From Mangrovimonas spongiae (GTDB taxonomy: Bacteria; Bacteroidota; Bacteroidia; Flavobacteriales; Flavobacteriaceae), in NCBI RefSeq assembly GCF_003944795.1, contig NZ_RWBG01000006.1, forward strand, positions 1-64,000: a DNA stretch of 64,000 nucleotides. The letters are read 5' to 3'. Made by a program: the position numbers and the translations under genes. Of this stretch, positions 1 to 8,492 are shown one piece after another. Numbering within the stretch: position 1 is the stretch's first letter; each line of letters starts with the position of its first letter. The notes under the pieces were generated by a model that was not told the origin of the DNA, did not search any database, and worked only from the letters and a program-made list of their open reading frames with translations.

Positions 1-450
1 GAATTACCGGCATTTACTGTACCAGCTAGTGAAACGGAAACAGTGGATTGTTTAGCTGATGCTGTACAACCTACCGCGCCTGTCGTAGCTGATGCTTGTG
101 GTAATGATATTACACCAGTAATCACTGAAAATGCTGATCCAGCTTGTGAAGGGGCGAAAGTTTATACCTTTACTTATACCGATTGTGCTAATAACGAAGC
201 CGTATATACCTATACGTATAATATCGAATTACCGGCATTTACCGTACCAGCTAGTGAAACGGAAACAGTAGATTGTTTAGCCGATGCTGTACAACCTACC
301 GCGCCTGTCGTAGCTGATGCTTGTGGTAATGATATCACACCAGTAATCACTGAAAATGCTGATCCAGCTTGTGAAGGGGCGAAAGTCTATACCTTTACCT
401 ATACCGATTGTGCTAATAACGAAGCCGTATATACCTATACGTATAATATC
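1..450 (+). repeat. Two tandem 225-bp coding repeats
   Basis: The unit starting GAATTACCGGCATTTAC begins at 1, again at 226, and a diverged third unit begins at 451. Copies one and two encode the same 75 residues. The base differences I found between them (for example GTG/GTA, GCT/GCC, ATT/ATC, ACT/ACC) are all at third codon positions. More copies may lie left of the window. Confidence 0.92.
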
Positions 451-3400
451 GAATTACCGGCATTTACCGTACCTAATGGCGAAAGCTCAACGGTTACTTG
501 TATTGATGACGCACAAGCTGTTCCTACACCTCCAGAGGTTCAAGATGCATGTGGAAATATGATAACTCCAACTGGACCAATTGTTAGCAACGACCCTACT
601 TGTGATGGTGTAAAAACCTATACATGGAATTATACCGATTGTGCTGGAAATTCAAATGATTGGACTTACACATACAATATAAATGACAATATCAACCCTA
701 CAATTGATATAGCAGCAAGTGACTTAATTGTAGAATGTGATGGAAGTGGAAATAATGGTGCTATTCAAGACTGGTTAGACAATAACGGAGGTGCTCAAGC
801 TACAGATAATTGTGGAGATGTCACTTGGACAAATAATTATAATGGTGCTGATTCTGACTGCTCTACTCCTGTAGATGTCATTTTTACAGCAACTGATGAA
901 TGTGGTAATTCAATAACCACAACAGCAAGCTATGCTATTCAAGATACAACAGCTCCAGTAATTTCAACAGAAGCTTCTAACGAAACTGTAGAATGTGGTG
1001 GGGACGGAAATATAACTGATTTAAATGATTGGTTAACTAGTAATGGTGGTGCTGTAGTTTCCGATGACTGCTCAGCAATTACTTGGTCAAATGACTTCAC
1101 CGCTCTTTCAAGTGAATGTGGAGCAACAGGTTTCGCCACAGTTACATTTACAGCAACTGACGGTTGCGGTAATGAAAGTACAACTACTGCTACATTCACT
1201 ATTGAAGACACCAATAATCCCACGTTCTCAGTACCACAAGATATCACCATTGAATGTGATCAAGATGCAACGGACCTTACCTTAACTGGTGATGTAACAG
1301 ATGAAGCGGATAACTGTTCTGCTGATATTGAAGCAACGTATACAGATAGCGTGGCCGATGGCAACTGTCCTTCTGAAAGTATTATTACGAGAACATGGAC
1401 ATTAGTAGACGATTGTGATAACACAACGACGCAAACACAAACTATTAATGTAGTCGATACGACTAATCCTACGTTCTCAGTACCGCAAGATATCACCATT
1501 GAATGTGATCAAGATCCAACAGACCTTACCTTAACGGGAGATGTAACGGATGAAGCGGATAACTGTTCTGCTGATATTGAAGCAACGTATACAGATAACG
1601 TGGCCGATGGCAACTGTCCTTCTGAAAGTATTATCACGAGAACATGGACTCTTGTTGATGATTGTGGTAACACAACGACGCAAACACAAACTATTAATGT
1701 AGTCGATACCACTAACCCAACATTCTCAGTACCGCAAGATATCACGATTGAATGTGATCAAGATCCAACAGACCTTACCTTAACGGGAGATGTAACGGAT
1801 GAAGCGGATAACTGTTCTGCTGATATTGAAGCAACGTATACAGATAGCGTGGCCGATGGCAACTGTCCTTCTGAAAGTATTATTACGAGAACATGGACAT
1901 TAGTAGACGATTGTGATAACACAACGACGCAAACACAAACTATTAATGTAGTCGATACGACTAATCCTACGTTCTCAGTACCGCAAGATATCACCATTGA
2001 ATGTGATCAAGATCCAACAGACCTTACCTTAACGGGAGATGTAACGGATGAAGCGGATAACTGTTCTGCTGATATTGAAGCAACGTATACAGATAACGTG
2101 GCCGATGGCAACTGTCCTTCTGAAAGTATTATCACGAGAACATGGACTCTTGTTGATGATTGTGGTAACACAACGACGCAAACACAAACTATTAATGTAG
2201 TCGATACCACTAACCCAACATTCTCAGTACCGCAAGATATCACGATTGAATGTGATCAAGATCCAACAGACCTTACCTTAACGGGAGATGTAACGGATGA
2301 AGCGGATAACTGTTCTGCTGATATTGAAGCAACGTATACAGATAGCGTGGCCGATGGCAACTGTCCTTCTGAAAGTATTATTACGAGAACATGGACCTTA
2401 GTAGACGATTGTGGTAACACAACGACACAAACACAAACTATTAATGTAGTCGATACCACTAACCCAACATTCTCAGTACCGCAAGATATTACCATTGAAT
2501 GTGATCAAGATCCAACAGACCTTACCTTAACTGGGGATGTAACGGATGAAGCGGATAACTGTTCTGCTGATATTGAAGCAACGTATACAGATAGTGTGGC
2601 CGATGGCAACTGTCCTTCTGAAAGTATTATCACTAGAACATGGACCTTAGTGGACGATTGTGGTAACACAACGACGCAAACACAAACTATTAATGTGGCC
2701 GATACGACAGCTCCTGAAGTATTAAATGACTTATCAGATATTTTTGTGAGTTGTGATGAAATTCCATCACCACCAACTCTAGAATTTAGTGATTGTTCTG
2801 AAGTAACTATTGTTGACTTTTCGGAAAATAGCACTTTTGATGGTACTAACAATGATTATGAAATTGTTTGGAGTTGGTCAGTAATTGATGCCTGTGGAAA
2901 TAAAGCATCATTTAATCAATCTGTTTTTGTATCTGTTTACGAAACGGTAACACAACTAAGTGAGACTAGATGTATTGACGATGGTGCTATTGATCTTTAC
3001 AGTTATGTAAGTAATATAAATATTCCATGGCAAGTTCAATCTGGAAACATCTCATTAAGTGATATTGTTGATGGGTATGTTTTACCTTCAACACTTGAAA
3101 TTGGAACGTATGTTTTAAACCATACTACCGAAACTGAATATGGTTGTGTTGAAACAACTGAATTAACCATAAACCTTCATGATGATTGTATTGTTCTTCC
3201 TTCACCTGATTGTGAAAGATCTAACGTAGAAATCTCTAAAGCTATTACGCCAAATGGCGATCAATGGAATGAGTATTTTGAAATTACTGGTGTTGAAGAA
3301 TGTGGATTTACAGTTGATGTTAAAATATTTAACCGTTGGGGAGCTATGATTTTTGAAGCAAACAATTACCAAAATAATTGGAATGGTCAAGCTCATAAAG

Positions 3401-3513
3401 CCGCAATAGGTAATGCTGATAAAGTTCCAACTGGAACATATTATTACATAGTGAATTTAAGAAATAGTGGATTTGAACCGTTTACAGGACATATCTACGT
3501 AGGAACCAAATAA
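1..3513 (+). CDS. Repeat-rich secreted adhesin-like protein with type B T9SS sorting domain (5' end outside window)
   Basis: The reading frame is open at base 1, so the start lies to the left; 1170 residues are visible. In order they hold two 75-residue repeats, a diverged third one, two larger HYR-like modules, six 83-residue modules (about residues 405-903), a non-repetitive stretch, and a C-terminal domain (about 1075-1170) with the hallmarks AITPNGDQWNEYFEI, FNRWG and GTYYYIV. That domain matches the gliding-motility-associated, type B sorting signal (TIGR04131 type), which directs export by T9SS. Each 83-residue module has four cysteines (in ECDQD, DNCSAD, GNCPSE and DDCGN or DDCDN), which suggests disulfide-braced extracellular beta domains. 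The gene is followed after 13 bases by a PorP/SprF gene, as is usual for SprB-like adhesins. The exact ligand or role cannot be told. The domain calls are confident; adhesin function is inferred. Confidence 0.9.
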   Translation, partial: ELPAFTVPASETETVDCLADAVQPTAPVVADACGNDITPVITENADPACEGAKVYTFTYTDCANNEAVYTYTYNIELPAFTVPASETETVDCLADAVQPTAPVVADACGNDITPVITENADPACEGAKVYTFTYTDCANNEAVYTYTYNIELPAFTVPNGESSTVTCIDDAQAVPTPPEVQDACGNMITPTGPIVSNDPTCDGVKTYTWNYTDCAGNSNDWTYTYNINDNINPTIDIAASDLIVECDGSGNNGAIQDWLDNNGGAQATDNCGDVTWTNNYNGADSDCSTPVDVIFTATDECGNSITTTASYAIQDTTAPVISTEASNETVECGGDGNITDLNDWLTSNGGAVVSDDCSAITWSNDFTALSSECGATGFATVTFTATDGCGNESTTTATFTIEDTNNPTFSVPQDITIECDQDATDLTLTGDVTDEADNCSADIEATYTDSVADGNCPSESIITRTWTLVDDCDNTTTQTQTINVVDTTNPTFSVPQDITIECDQDPTDLTLTGDVTDEADNCSADIEATYTDNVADGNCPSESIITRTWTLVDDCGNTTTQTQTINVVDTTNPTFSVPQDITIECDQDPTDLTLTGDVTDEADNCSADIEATYTDSVADGNCPSESIITRTWTLVDDCDNTTTQTQTINVVDTTNPTFSVPQDITIECDQDPTDLTLTGDVTDEADNCSADIEATYTDNVADGNCPSESIITRTWTLVDDCGNTTTQTQTINVVDTTNPTFSVPQDITIECDQDPTDLTLTGDVTDEADNCSADIEATYTDSVADGNCPSESIITRTWTLVDDCGNTTTQTQTINVVDTTNPTFSVPQDITIECDQDPTDLTLTGDVTDEADNCSADIEATYTDSVADGNCPSESIITRTWTLVDDCGNTTTQTQTINVADTTAPEVLNDLSDIFVSCDEIPSPPTLEFSDCSEVTIVDFSENSTFDGTNNDYEIVWSWSVIDACGNKASFNQSVFVSVYETVTQLSETRCIDDGAIDLYSYVSNINIPWQVQSGNISLSDIVDGYVLPSTLEIGTYVLNHTTETEYGCVETTELTINLHDDCIVLPSPDCERSNVEISKAITPNGDQWNEYFEITGVEECGFTVDVKIFNRWGAMIFEANNYQNNWNGQAHKAAIGNADKVPTGTYYYIVNLRNSGFEPFTGHIYVGTK
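1216..2709 (+). repeat. Six tandem 249-bp coding repeats with a 498-bp higher-order unit
   Basis: Units begin at 1216, 1465, 1714, 1963, 2212 and 2461. Units 1 and 3, and units 2 and 4, share the same variant residues (DSVADG with DDCDN, versus DNVADG with DDCGN). By my reading, bases 1300-1898 equal bases 1798-2396 without a mismatch, so a two-unit block was duplicated recently. The first mismatches on either side are at 1299/1797 and 1899/2397. Confidence 0.93.
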
Positions 3514-3526
3514 ATACTATAAACCT

Positions 3527-4453
3527 ATGAAACTTGTTAAAAATTATATAGTTGCTATTGCCCTACTGAGTACTTCTTTGGGAATTTCTCAACAGATGCC
3601 TCAATTTACGCAGTACATGTTTAATACTGTTTCTATTAACCCTGCGTATGCTGGTAGTAGAGAAACTCTAAGCGTTGTTGGACTTCATAGAAGTCAGTGG
3701 GTTGGATTTGATGGCGGTCCCATAACACAAACCCTATCTGTCCACTCTCCATTAAGAAACGAAAAAATAGGTCTTGGTTTATCTTTTATCAATGATAAGC
3801 TAGGAGATGAACGTTTCACTTACATGTATGGTGACTTTTCGTATACTATTAACACTGGAGAAAAAACCAAACTAGCCTTTGGTCTTAAAGCTGGGTTTAC
3901 AAGTTATCGTCTAGACAGACAAGCTTTAGACCCTAACGCGCAAGACCCTAATATTTATGGTATTGAAGACAGATGGAGTCCTAACATTGGTGCTGGTTTA
4001 TACTGGCATACCAACAAATGGTATTTAGGGCTTTCAGCTCCTAGAATTTTCACTAATGATTATCATGATAGCGACAGCGGTCAAGACTATGCTGCTCTTG
4101 AAAGAGTAAGTTACTATTTTACTGGTGGTTATGTATTCAGTTTATCAGAAAACACCAAATTAAAACCAGCCTTTTTAGTTAAAGCTACAAATGGAGCTCC
4201 AATGTCTTACGATGTTACGGCAAACTTTTTATTCTATGAAAAATTTTGGCTAGGTGGTGGCTATAGAATTAATGAAAACACATCTTCTCTTGGAGGTATA
4301 GCAGATTTTCAAGTTTCAAAACAATTTAGAATTGGATACGCCTATGAATATCCGCTATCCGACATTAATGATTATACAGGAGGAACACATGAAATTATAG
4401 TCATGTTTGAACTATTCAGAGAAAGACGAGTTAAATCACCTAGATACTTCTAA
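3527..4453 (+). CDS. PorP/SprF family type IX secretion outer-membrane protein
   Basis: A 308-residue protein with a signal peptide (about residues 1-21, ending in ISQ) and the family hallmark FTQYMFNTVSINPAYAGSRE near the N-terminus, followed by alternating beta-strand segments expected for an outer-membrane barrel. PorP/SprF proteins are known to be needed for secretion or surface attachment of specific type B substrates, SprF for SprB being the reference case. It lies 13 bases after the adhesin gene and 11 bases before the OmpA gene, so the three are probably one transcript. Its partner is inferred to be the upstream protein. Confidence 0.93.
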   Translation: MKLVKNYIVAIALLSTSLGISQQMPQFTQYMFNTVSINPAYAGSRETLSVVGLHRSQWVGFDGGPITQTLSVHSPLRNEKIGLGLSFINDKLGDERFTYMYGDFSYTINTGEKTKLAFGLKAGFTSYRLDRQALDPNAQDPNIYGIEDRWSPNIGAGLYWHTNKWYLGLSAPRIFTNDYHDSDSGQDYAALERVSYYFTGGYVFSLSENTKLKPAFLVKATNGAPMSYDVTANFLFYEKFWLGGGYRINENTSSLGGIADFQVSKQFRIGYAYEYPLSDINDYTGGTHEIIVMFELFRERRVKSPRYF

Positions 4454-4464
4454 AAAACGTACTT

Positions 4465-6381
4465 ATGAAAGCGAAAATATTATTTACCGTAATTGCTCTT
4501 TATAGTGTTTTTGGGTTTTCTCAAAAACAACAAGTAAGAGTTGCCGATAAACTTTATAAAGACTATGCTTATTTAAAAGCTGTCGATTTATATAAAGAAG
4601 CCGTAAAAAAAGGAGACAGTAGTGCCTATGTACTAACCCGAATAGGTGATTGTTATTATAATAATTCTAACTCTGAAGAATCTACCAAATGGTATAAAAT
4701 GGCCGTAGAGCTTCATGAAAAAGACCTTGAACCAATTTATATTTACAAATACTCCCAAGCTCTAAAGGGACAAGGAAATTATGAAGATGCCATAACCTGG
4801 TTAGATAAATACAAAGCTTTAAACCCCGATGATGATAGAATTGCTGGTTTAAATTTTGATAACCTTGACTTATACCAACAATTATCATCTGATGATGACG
4901 TATATATGCGTGTAAAATCTCTAGAAATTAACTCTAAGTATTCAGATTTTGGTGCATATAAACATGATGGTAAACTATATTTTTCATCTGCTAGAGATGG
5001 AAAAGACAAAATATATGATTGGAACGGTGAACCATATTTAGATATTTATGAAGCGTCTATTGAAGAACAAGACGGTGAAAATTCACATCACAGTGCTCAA
5101 AAAATTGATGCTAAAAACATAAACTCTATTTATCACGAATCTAACATTGCTATTACTCAAGATGGAAAAACAATGTATTTCACTAGAGATAATGTTACCA
5201 AAAACAACAGGTTACGTACTGACAGAGAAGGTACATCACACTTAAAAATTTATAAAGCTAGTTTTATTGACAGTACTTGGACAGATATTAAAGAGTTGCC
5301 CATTAACGATAAATACTTTTCTAGTGGTCATCCTGCTTTAAGTCCAGATGATAAAACTCTGTTCTTTGTTTCAGATCGCGAAGGTGGCTTTGGACAAACA
5401 GATATTTACAAGGTAACTATTAATGAAAATGGCGAATATGGAACCCCAGAAAATATGGGACCTAAAATAAATACAGAAGGAAAAGAAATGTTTCCTTTTG
5501 TAGCCAAAGACAGTACGCTATATTTTTCATCAGACAGTAATATCAATTTAGGATTTTTAGACATTTTTAAATCTGATATTTTAAAAGGTAATTCTAGCAA
5601 CCCTGAAAACTTAGGCGCTCCTATTAATACCAGTTACGATGATTTTGCTTATTTTATAGATTCTGATACCCAAACAGGCTACTTCTCCTCTAACAGACCT
5701 AATGGCGCTGGAAGCGACGACATATATGCGTTCATTGAATGCTATCAAACTATAGAAGGTATTGTAAAAAATAGCCATTCAAACGAACCTATAGAACTCG
5801 CCACTGTTAAACTTATAAACGAAGATGGCAAAATTTTAAAAGAAGTTAATAGTACAGAGTTAGGTGAATATAAGTTTAAGGTAAAATGTGGTACTAAATA
5901 TACCGTTTTAGCTTCTAAACAGGATTATAAAGACGACCATAAAGATATTACAACAGGAATTGAACTTGCCGAAGTAAACACTTTAGATTTATCATTAACG
6001 CCATTAATTATTGATGATGAAATAGTTATCAACCCTATCTTCTTCGATTTCGATAAATGGGATATTAGAGCTGATGCTGCTTACGAGCTAGAAAATATTG
6101 TTTCAGTTATGCGTGCTCATCCTGATATGGTTATTAAAATAGAATCGCACACCGATAGCCGTGGTGGTGACAGATATAACATGAAATTATCTGACAGAAG
6201 AGCTAAATCTACAAGAGACTATTTATTATCTAGAAATATAGCTCCAGAACGTATAGAAAGTGCTATTGGCTATGGTGAAACACAATTAGTAAACGAGTGT
6301 TCTAATGGTGTAAAATGTACTAAAGAGCAGCATCAAGAAAACAGACGATCTAAATTTATTATTCTGTCTGGTAAAAATTAA
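4465..6381 (+). CDS. OmpA family protein with TPR, PD40-like propeller and carboxypeptidase-regulatory-like domain
   Basis: A 638-residue exported protein (signal peptide ending at FGFSQ). The N-terminal 140 residues look like TPR helices (YLKAVDLYKEAVKKGDSSAY). The middle has repeated SPDDKTLFFVSDREGG-type strands of a PD40 propeller (about 150-420), then a short carboxypeptidase-regulatory-like fold (EGIVKNSHSNEPIELATVKL), and a C-terminal OmpA peptidoglycan-binding domain (FDFDKWDIRADA, ESHTDSRGGDRYN, LSDRRAKSTRDYL). This architecture is regularly found next to PorP/SprF and type B substrates, and probably tethers the surface complex to peptidoglycan. A terminator follows. Confidence 0.92.
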   Translation: MKAKILFTVIALYSVFGFSQKQQVRVADKLYKDYAYLKAVDLYKEAVKKGDSSAYVLTRIGDCYYNNSNSEESTKWYKMAVELHEKDLEPIYIYKYSQALKGQGNYEDAITWLDKYKALNPDDDRIAGLNFDNLDLYQQLSSDDDVYMRVKSLEINSKYSDFGAYKHDGKLYFSSARDGKDKIYDWNGEPYLDIYEASIEEQDGENSHHSAQKIDAKNINSIYHESNIAITQDGKTMYFTRDNVTKNNRLRTDREGTSHLKIYKASFIDSTWTDIKELPINDKYFSSGHPALSPDDKTLFFVSDREGGFGQTDIYKVTINENGEYGTPENMGPKINTEGKEMFPFVAKDSTLYFSSDSNINLGFLDIFKSDILKGNSSNPENLGAPINTSYDDFAYFIDSDTQTGYFSSNRPNGAGSDDIYAFIECYQTIEGIVKNSHSNEPIELATVKLINEDGKILKEVNSTELGEYKFKVKCGTKYTVLASKQDYKDDHKDITTGIELAEVNTLDLSLTPLIIDDEIVINPIFFDFDKWDIRADAAYELENIVSVMRAHPDMVIKIESHTDSRGGDRYNMKLSDRRAKSTRDYLLSRNIAPERIESAIGYGETQLVNECSNGVKCTKEQHQENRRSKFIILSGKN

Positions 6382-6390
6382 TTTCTATTA

Positions 6391-6428
6391 TAAAAAGACT
6401 GTTTAAACTCATGTTTAGACAGCTTTTT
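6391..6428 (+). terminator. Terminator of the adhesin/SprF/OmpA operon
   Basis: Arms CTGTTTAAAC (6399-6408) and GTTTAGACAG (6413-6422) pair with one G-T wobble around a 4-base loop, followed by CTTTTTAT. It lies 10 bases past the OmpA stop codon. Confidence 0.75.
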
Positions 6429-6514
6429 ATGTCCTATTAAAACAGTGGGTAATAAGGTTCATAGTAATTATATAGCTTACACATTCTAATTTCCTAAAGT
6501 AATTCTTATTACCT

Positions 6515-6544
6515 AAAGCCACTCTTTAAAAAAAGAGTGGCTTT
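6515..6544. terminator. Perfect 13-bp hairpin between convergent transcripts
   Basis: Arms AAAGCCACTCTTT (6515-6527) and AAAGAGTGGCTTT (6532-6544) pair perfectly around AAAA. Neither side has a long T tract beyond the stem, so it could be a weak bidirectional terminator or an mRNA 3'-end hairpin. Confidence 0.5.
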
Positions 6545-6557
6545 AAATTTACTTACA

Positions 6558-6590
6558 CAAAAAAAACCGCCCCATAACAGAGCGGTTTAC
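6558..6590 (-). terminator. Terminator of the CAP lipoprotein gene
   Basis: On the minus strand AAACCGC and GCGGTTT pair around an 11-base loop and run into eight T residues (the A run at about 6559-6566 on the plus strand). It lies about 90 bases after the minus-strand stop at 6680. Confidence 0.65.
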
Positions 6591-6679
6591 TTCATGCTAA
6601 ACAAACAACATGAGGAATCTAAAATTTAACAACAATAATTGTTAAAAAATAATATAGCTTACATATTATTCCTTAGCTT

Positions 6680-7174
6680 TTATTTTTTTAAGAAGATGTT
6701 CGTGAAGTACCATCTCCCTTCACTATCCATCTCAGCAGATATGTCAAAATCAGTAAAATCACCTTCAATGTTTTCTTTATGTCCAGGACTATCTAACCAA
6801 GCATTAACAACAGATTGTGCCGATGAAAACCCATAGGCAACGTTTTCTGATACTTTGGTTGCTCCTGCATTATTAATTAAGTAGTTTTTTCTTTGGAAAA
6901 AATTATGATGAGAAACATCTCTAGTTTCTACCATATAATCTGTGTGACTAAAGGCTTGCGACTTTATAATATCCATATTATCTAAAGCACTAAAACCGTT
7001 AGTAAGCCTATACTCATTTATAAGCTCAAGTATTTCAATTTCTATTTGTTTGGCTTCTGGTACAACAAATGTAGAGGCTACTTTGTTATCGTTTTCATCT
7101 ATACTATCTGTAGAACATGAAAAAGTAAATAAACATAATAATACCAAAATTGGTAGTAGGGTAGGTCGTTTCAT
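6680..7174 (-). CDS. CAP-domain lipoprotein
   Basis: A 164-residue protein with a lipoprotein signal (lipobox FTFSC, Cys20) and a CAP/SCP domain marked by HTDYMVETRDVSHHNFFQRK, SENVAYG, VVNAWLDSPGHKENI and the C-terminal YFTNIFLKK. Bacterial CAP proteins are exported and of mostly unknown biochemical role; several bind lipids or cell-wall components. The domain is near its minimal length and makes up almost the whole mature protein. It is transcribed alone, with its own terminator downstream and a gap of 155 bases to pdxH upstream. Confidence 0.88.
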   Translation of the reverse strand: MKRPTLLPILVLLCLFTFSCSTDSIDENDNKVASTFVVPEAKQIEIEILELINEYRLTNGFSALDNMDIIKSQAFSHTDYMVETRDVSHHNFFQRKNYLINNAGATKVSENVAYGFSSAQSVVNAWLDSPGHKENIEGDFTDFDISAEMDSEGRWYFTNIFLKK

Positions 7175-7329
7175 TGTTAGGTTATTTTAGATTTGGTTCT
7201 GTAAAATTAGAATCCTATCTAAAACAAACTGTTAATAAAATGTTAAAATCGATGAAAAACATGTATTTCACCGATTTTATATGTTTTTAAACGACATAAA
7301 AGTACTTAAAATGCTTTTAAACGATAAAA

Positions 7330-7983
7330 TCAAGGAGATAGTCGTTTTTTTAACCAATTAGTAGTCTTAGCTTGATCTAATACATACAAAATCCTGTCGT
7401 GGAGTCTATTAGGTCTTCCTTGCCAAAACTCAAACTCTAACGGAGTTACTTTATAACCTCCCCACCAATCTGGTCGGGATACTTCTTTATCAGCATATTC
7501 TTCTGAAAGCTCTACTAATTTCTTATCTAGGCTATCACGGCTTTCTACCTCTTCACTTTGATTAGAAACTAAGGCACCTATCCTACTTCCTTTGGGTCTA
7601 GACTTAAAATAAGAATCACTAATATCGCTACTTGTTTTATTAGCCACACCTTTAATAATAACTTGTCGCTCTAGCTCTGGCCAAAAAAAGGACAAACATA
7701 CATTAGGGTTTTTAGCAATTGCCTTTCCTTTATTACTATTGTAATTAGTAAAGAATACTAAACTATCATGATCCATTTCTTTTAAAAGTACAATTCTACT
7801 TTCTGGAAACCCCGATACACCAATTGTAGATAATGTCATGGCATTGGCTTCTACTTTTGGAAAATTTTCATCTATTTCATGAAACCATTCCTTAAATAAT
7901 ACCATAGGATTATCAGGTGTTTCCGCTTTGGTTAAAATATGTTTTTCGTAAGATTTTCTGTAACTCCCTAAGTTTGTTTTCAT
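7330..7983 (-). CDS. pdxH: Pyridoxamine 5'-phosphate oxidase
   Basis: A 217-residue protein of usual family length. It oxidises pyridoxamine or pyridoxine 5'-phosphate to pyridoxal 5'-phosphate with FMN and oxygen. Visible family motifs are SRIVLLKEMDHDSLVFFTNYNSNKG (FMN-binding region, quoted in part: LVFFTNYNSNKG), SFFWPELERQVIIKG, YFKSRPKGSRIGA and the C-terminal EFWQGRPNRLHDR. The start at 7983 is followed by typical MKTNLGSYRKSYEK. The several PLP enzymes in the window (glyA, rocD, cysteine desulfurase) would use its product, although they are not in one operon with it. Confidence 0.95.
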   Translation of the reverse strand: MKTNLGSYRKSYEKHILTKAETPDNPMVLFKEWFHEIDENFPKVEANAMTLSTIGVSGFPESRIVLLKEMDHDSLVFFTNYNSNKGKAIAKNPNVCLSFFWPELERQVIIKGVANKTSSDISDSYFKSRPKGSRIGALVSNQSEEVESRDSLDKKLVELSEEYADKEVSRPDWWGGYKVTPLEFEFWQGRPNRLHDRILYVLDQAKTTNWLKKRLSP

Positions 7984-8075
7984 TATAAAGATTATTTTCT
8001 ATGTATCATTCTTTTACCAAGAATAATTTTTAATTCTTGATTTATTTGACATAAATTTAGGCTTTTTTGAGGAAA

Positions 8076-8492
8076 ATGACATTTGAAAACAGCCCCTTTT
8101 ACAAACGTCTTGAACACAAAAAAGTAGTATACAGTTTTGGTACTTTTTATTTTTGTGACATGTTTTTTATATCCGAATTAAATGAAGGCATTCATTTTGA
8201 TTGGGATAAAATAACACAGGTTATCTCCACGATTTATGATGTTTATGGTAATAACAACGTTAAATTAGCTCATATTTCTAATAGAGTTAACTCCTACTCT
8301 ATAGAACCACATCTTTGGATTAACTTTAATGAGGAGTTTGGTTTTATTGTTGCTAGTGCCATCGTTTCATATTCTGAAATGAATTACATTAATGCTACTA
8401 TTGAAAAAAGGTTTTCTAAAAATAGTATAAAACGATGTGCTAGTCTTGAGCAAGCTATAGAATGGGTAGAAAATTTAAGAGAGTTTAATTAA
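8076..8492 (+). CDS. Conserved small protein, possibly SpoIIAA-like (STAS fold)
   Basis: A 138-residue protein starting at ATG 8076; an in-frame TTG at 8067 is three codons upstream and less likely. No signal peptide or membrane segment. The pattern of a strand-rich first half and a helix of the type MNYINATIEKRFSKNS ending in a SLEQAIEWVENL helix resembles the SpoIIAA-like STAS proteins in which an acidic/aromatic strand is followed by an EKRFF-type helix. I do not recognise it with certainty. It converges on the RNase Z gene and overlaps its 3' end by 8 bases. Confidence 0.7.
   Translation: MTFENSPFYKRLEHKKVVYSFGTFYFCDMFFISELNEGIHFDWDKITQVISTIYDVYGNNNVKLAHISNRVNSYSIEPHLWINFNEEFGFIVASAIVSYSEMNYINATIEKRFSKNSIKRCASLEQAIEWVENLREFN

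Noticed and set aside
1216-2709. Regular repeat array that might be taken for a CRISPR or satellite
   Set aside because: The 249-bp period is in frame and encodes cysteine-containing modules; there are no short repeats with variable spacers.
939-2852. A series of minus-strand frames of 78-115 codons opposite the adhesin repeats
   Set aside because: They recur every 249 bases because the plus-strand repeats do. They have no conserved protein features and lie wholly opposite a clear coding gene.
7284-7329. Two similar TTTTAAACGA segments near the end of pdxH
   Set aside because: Short, AT-rich and only two copies; likely chance, although a role as binding site cannot be excluded.
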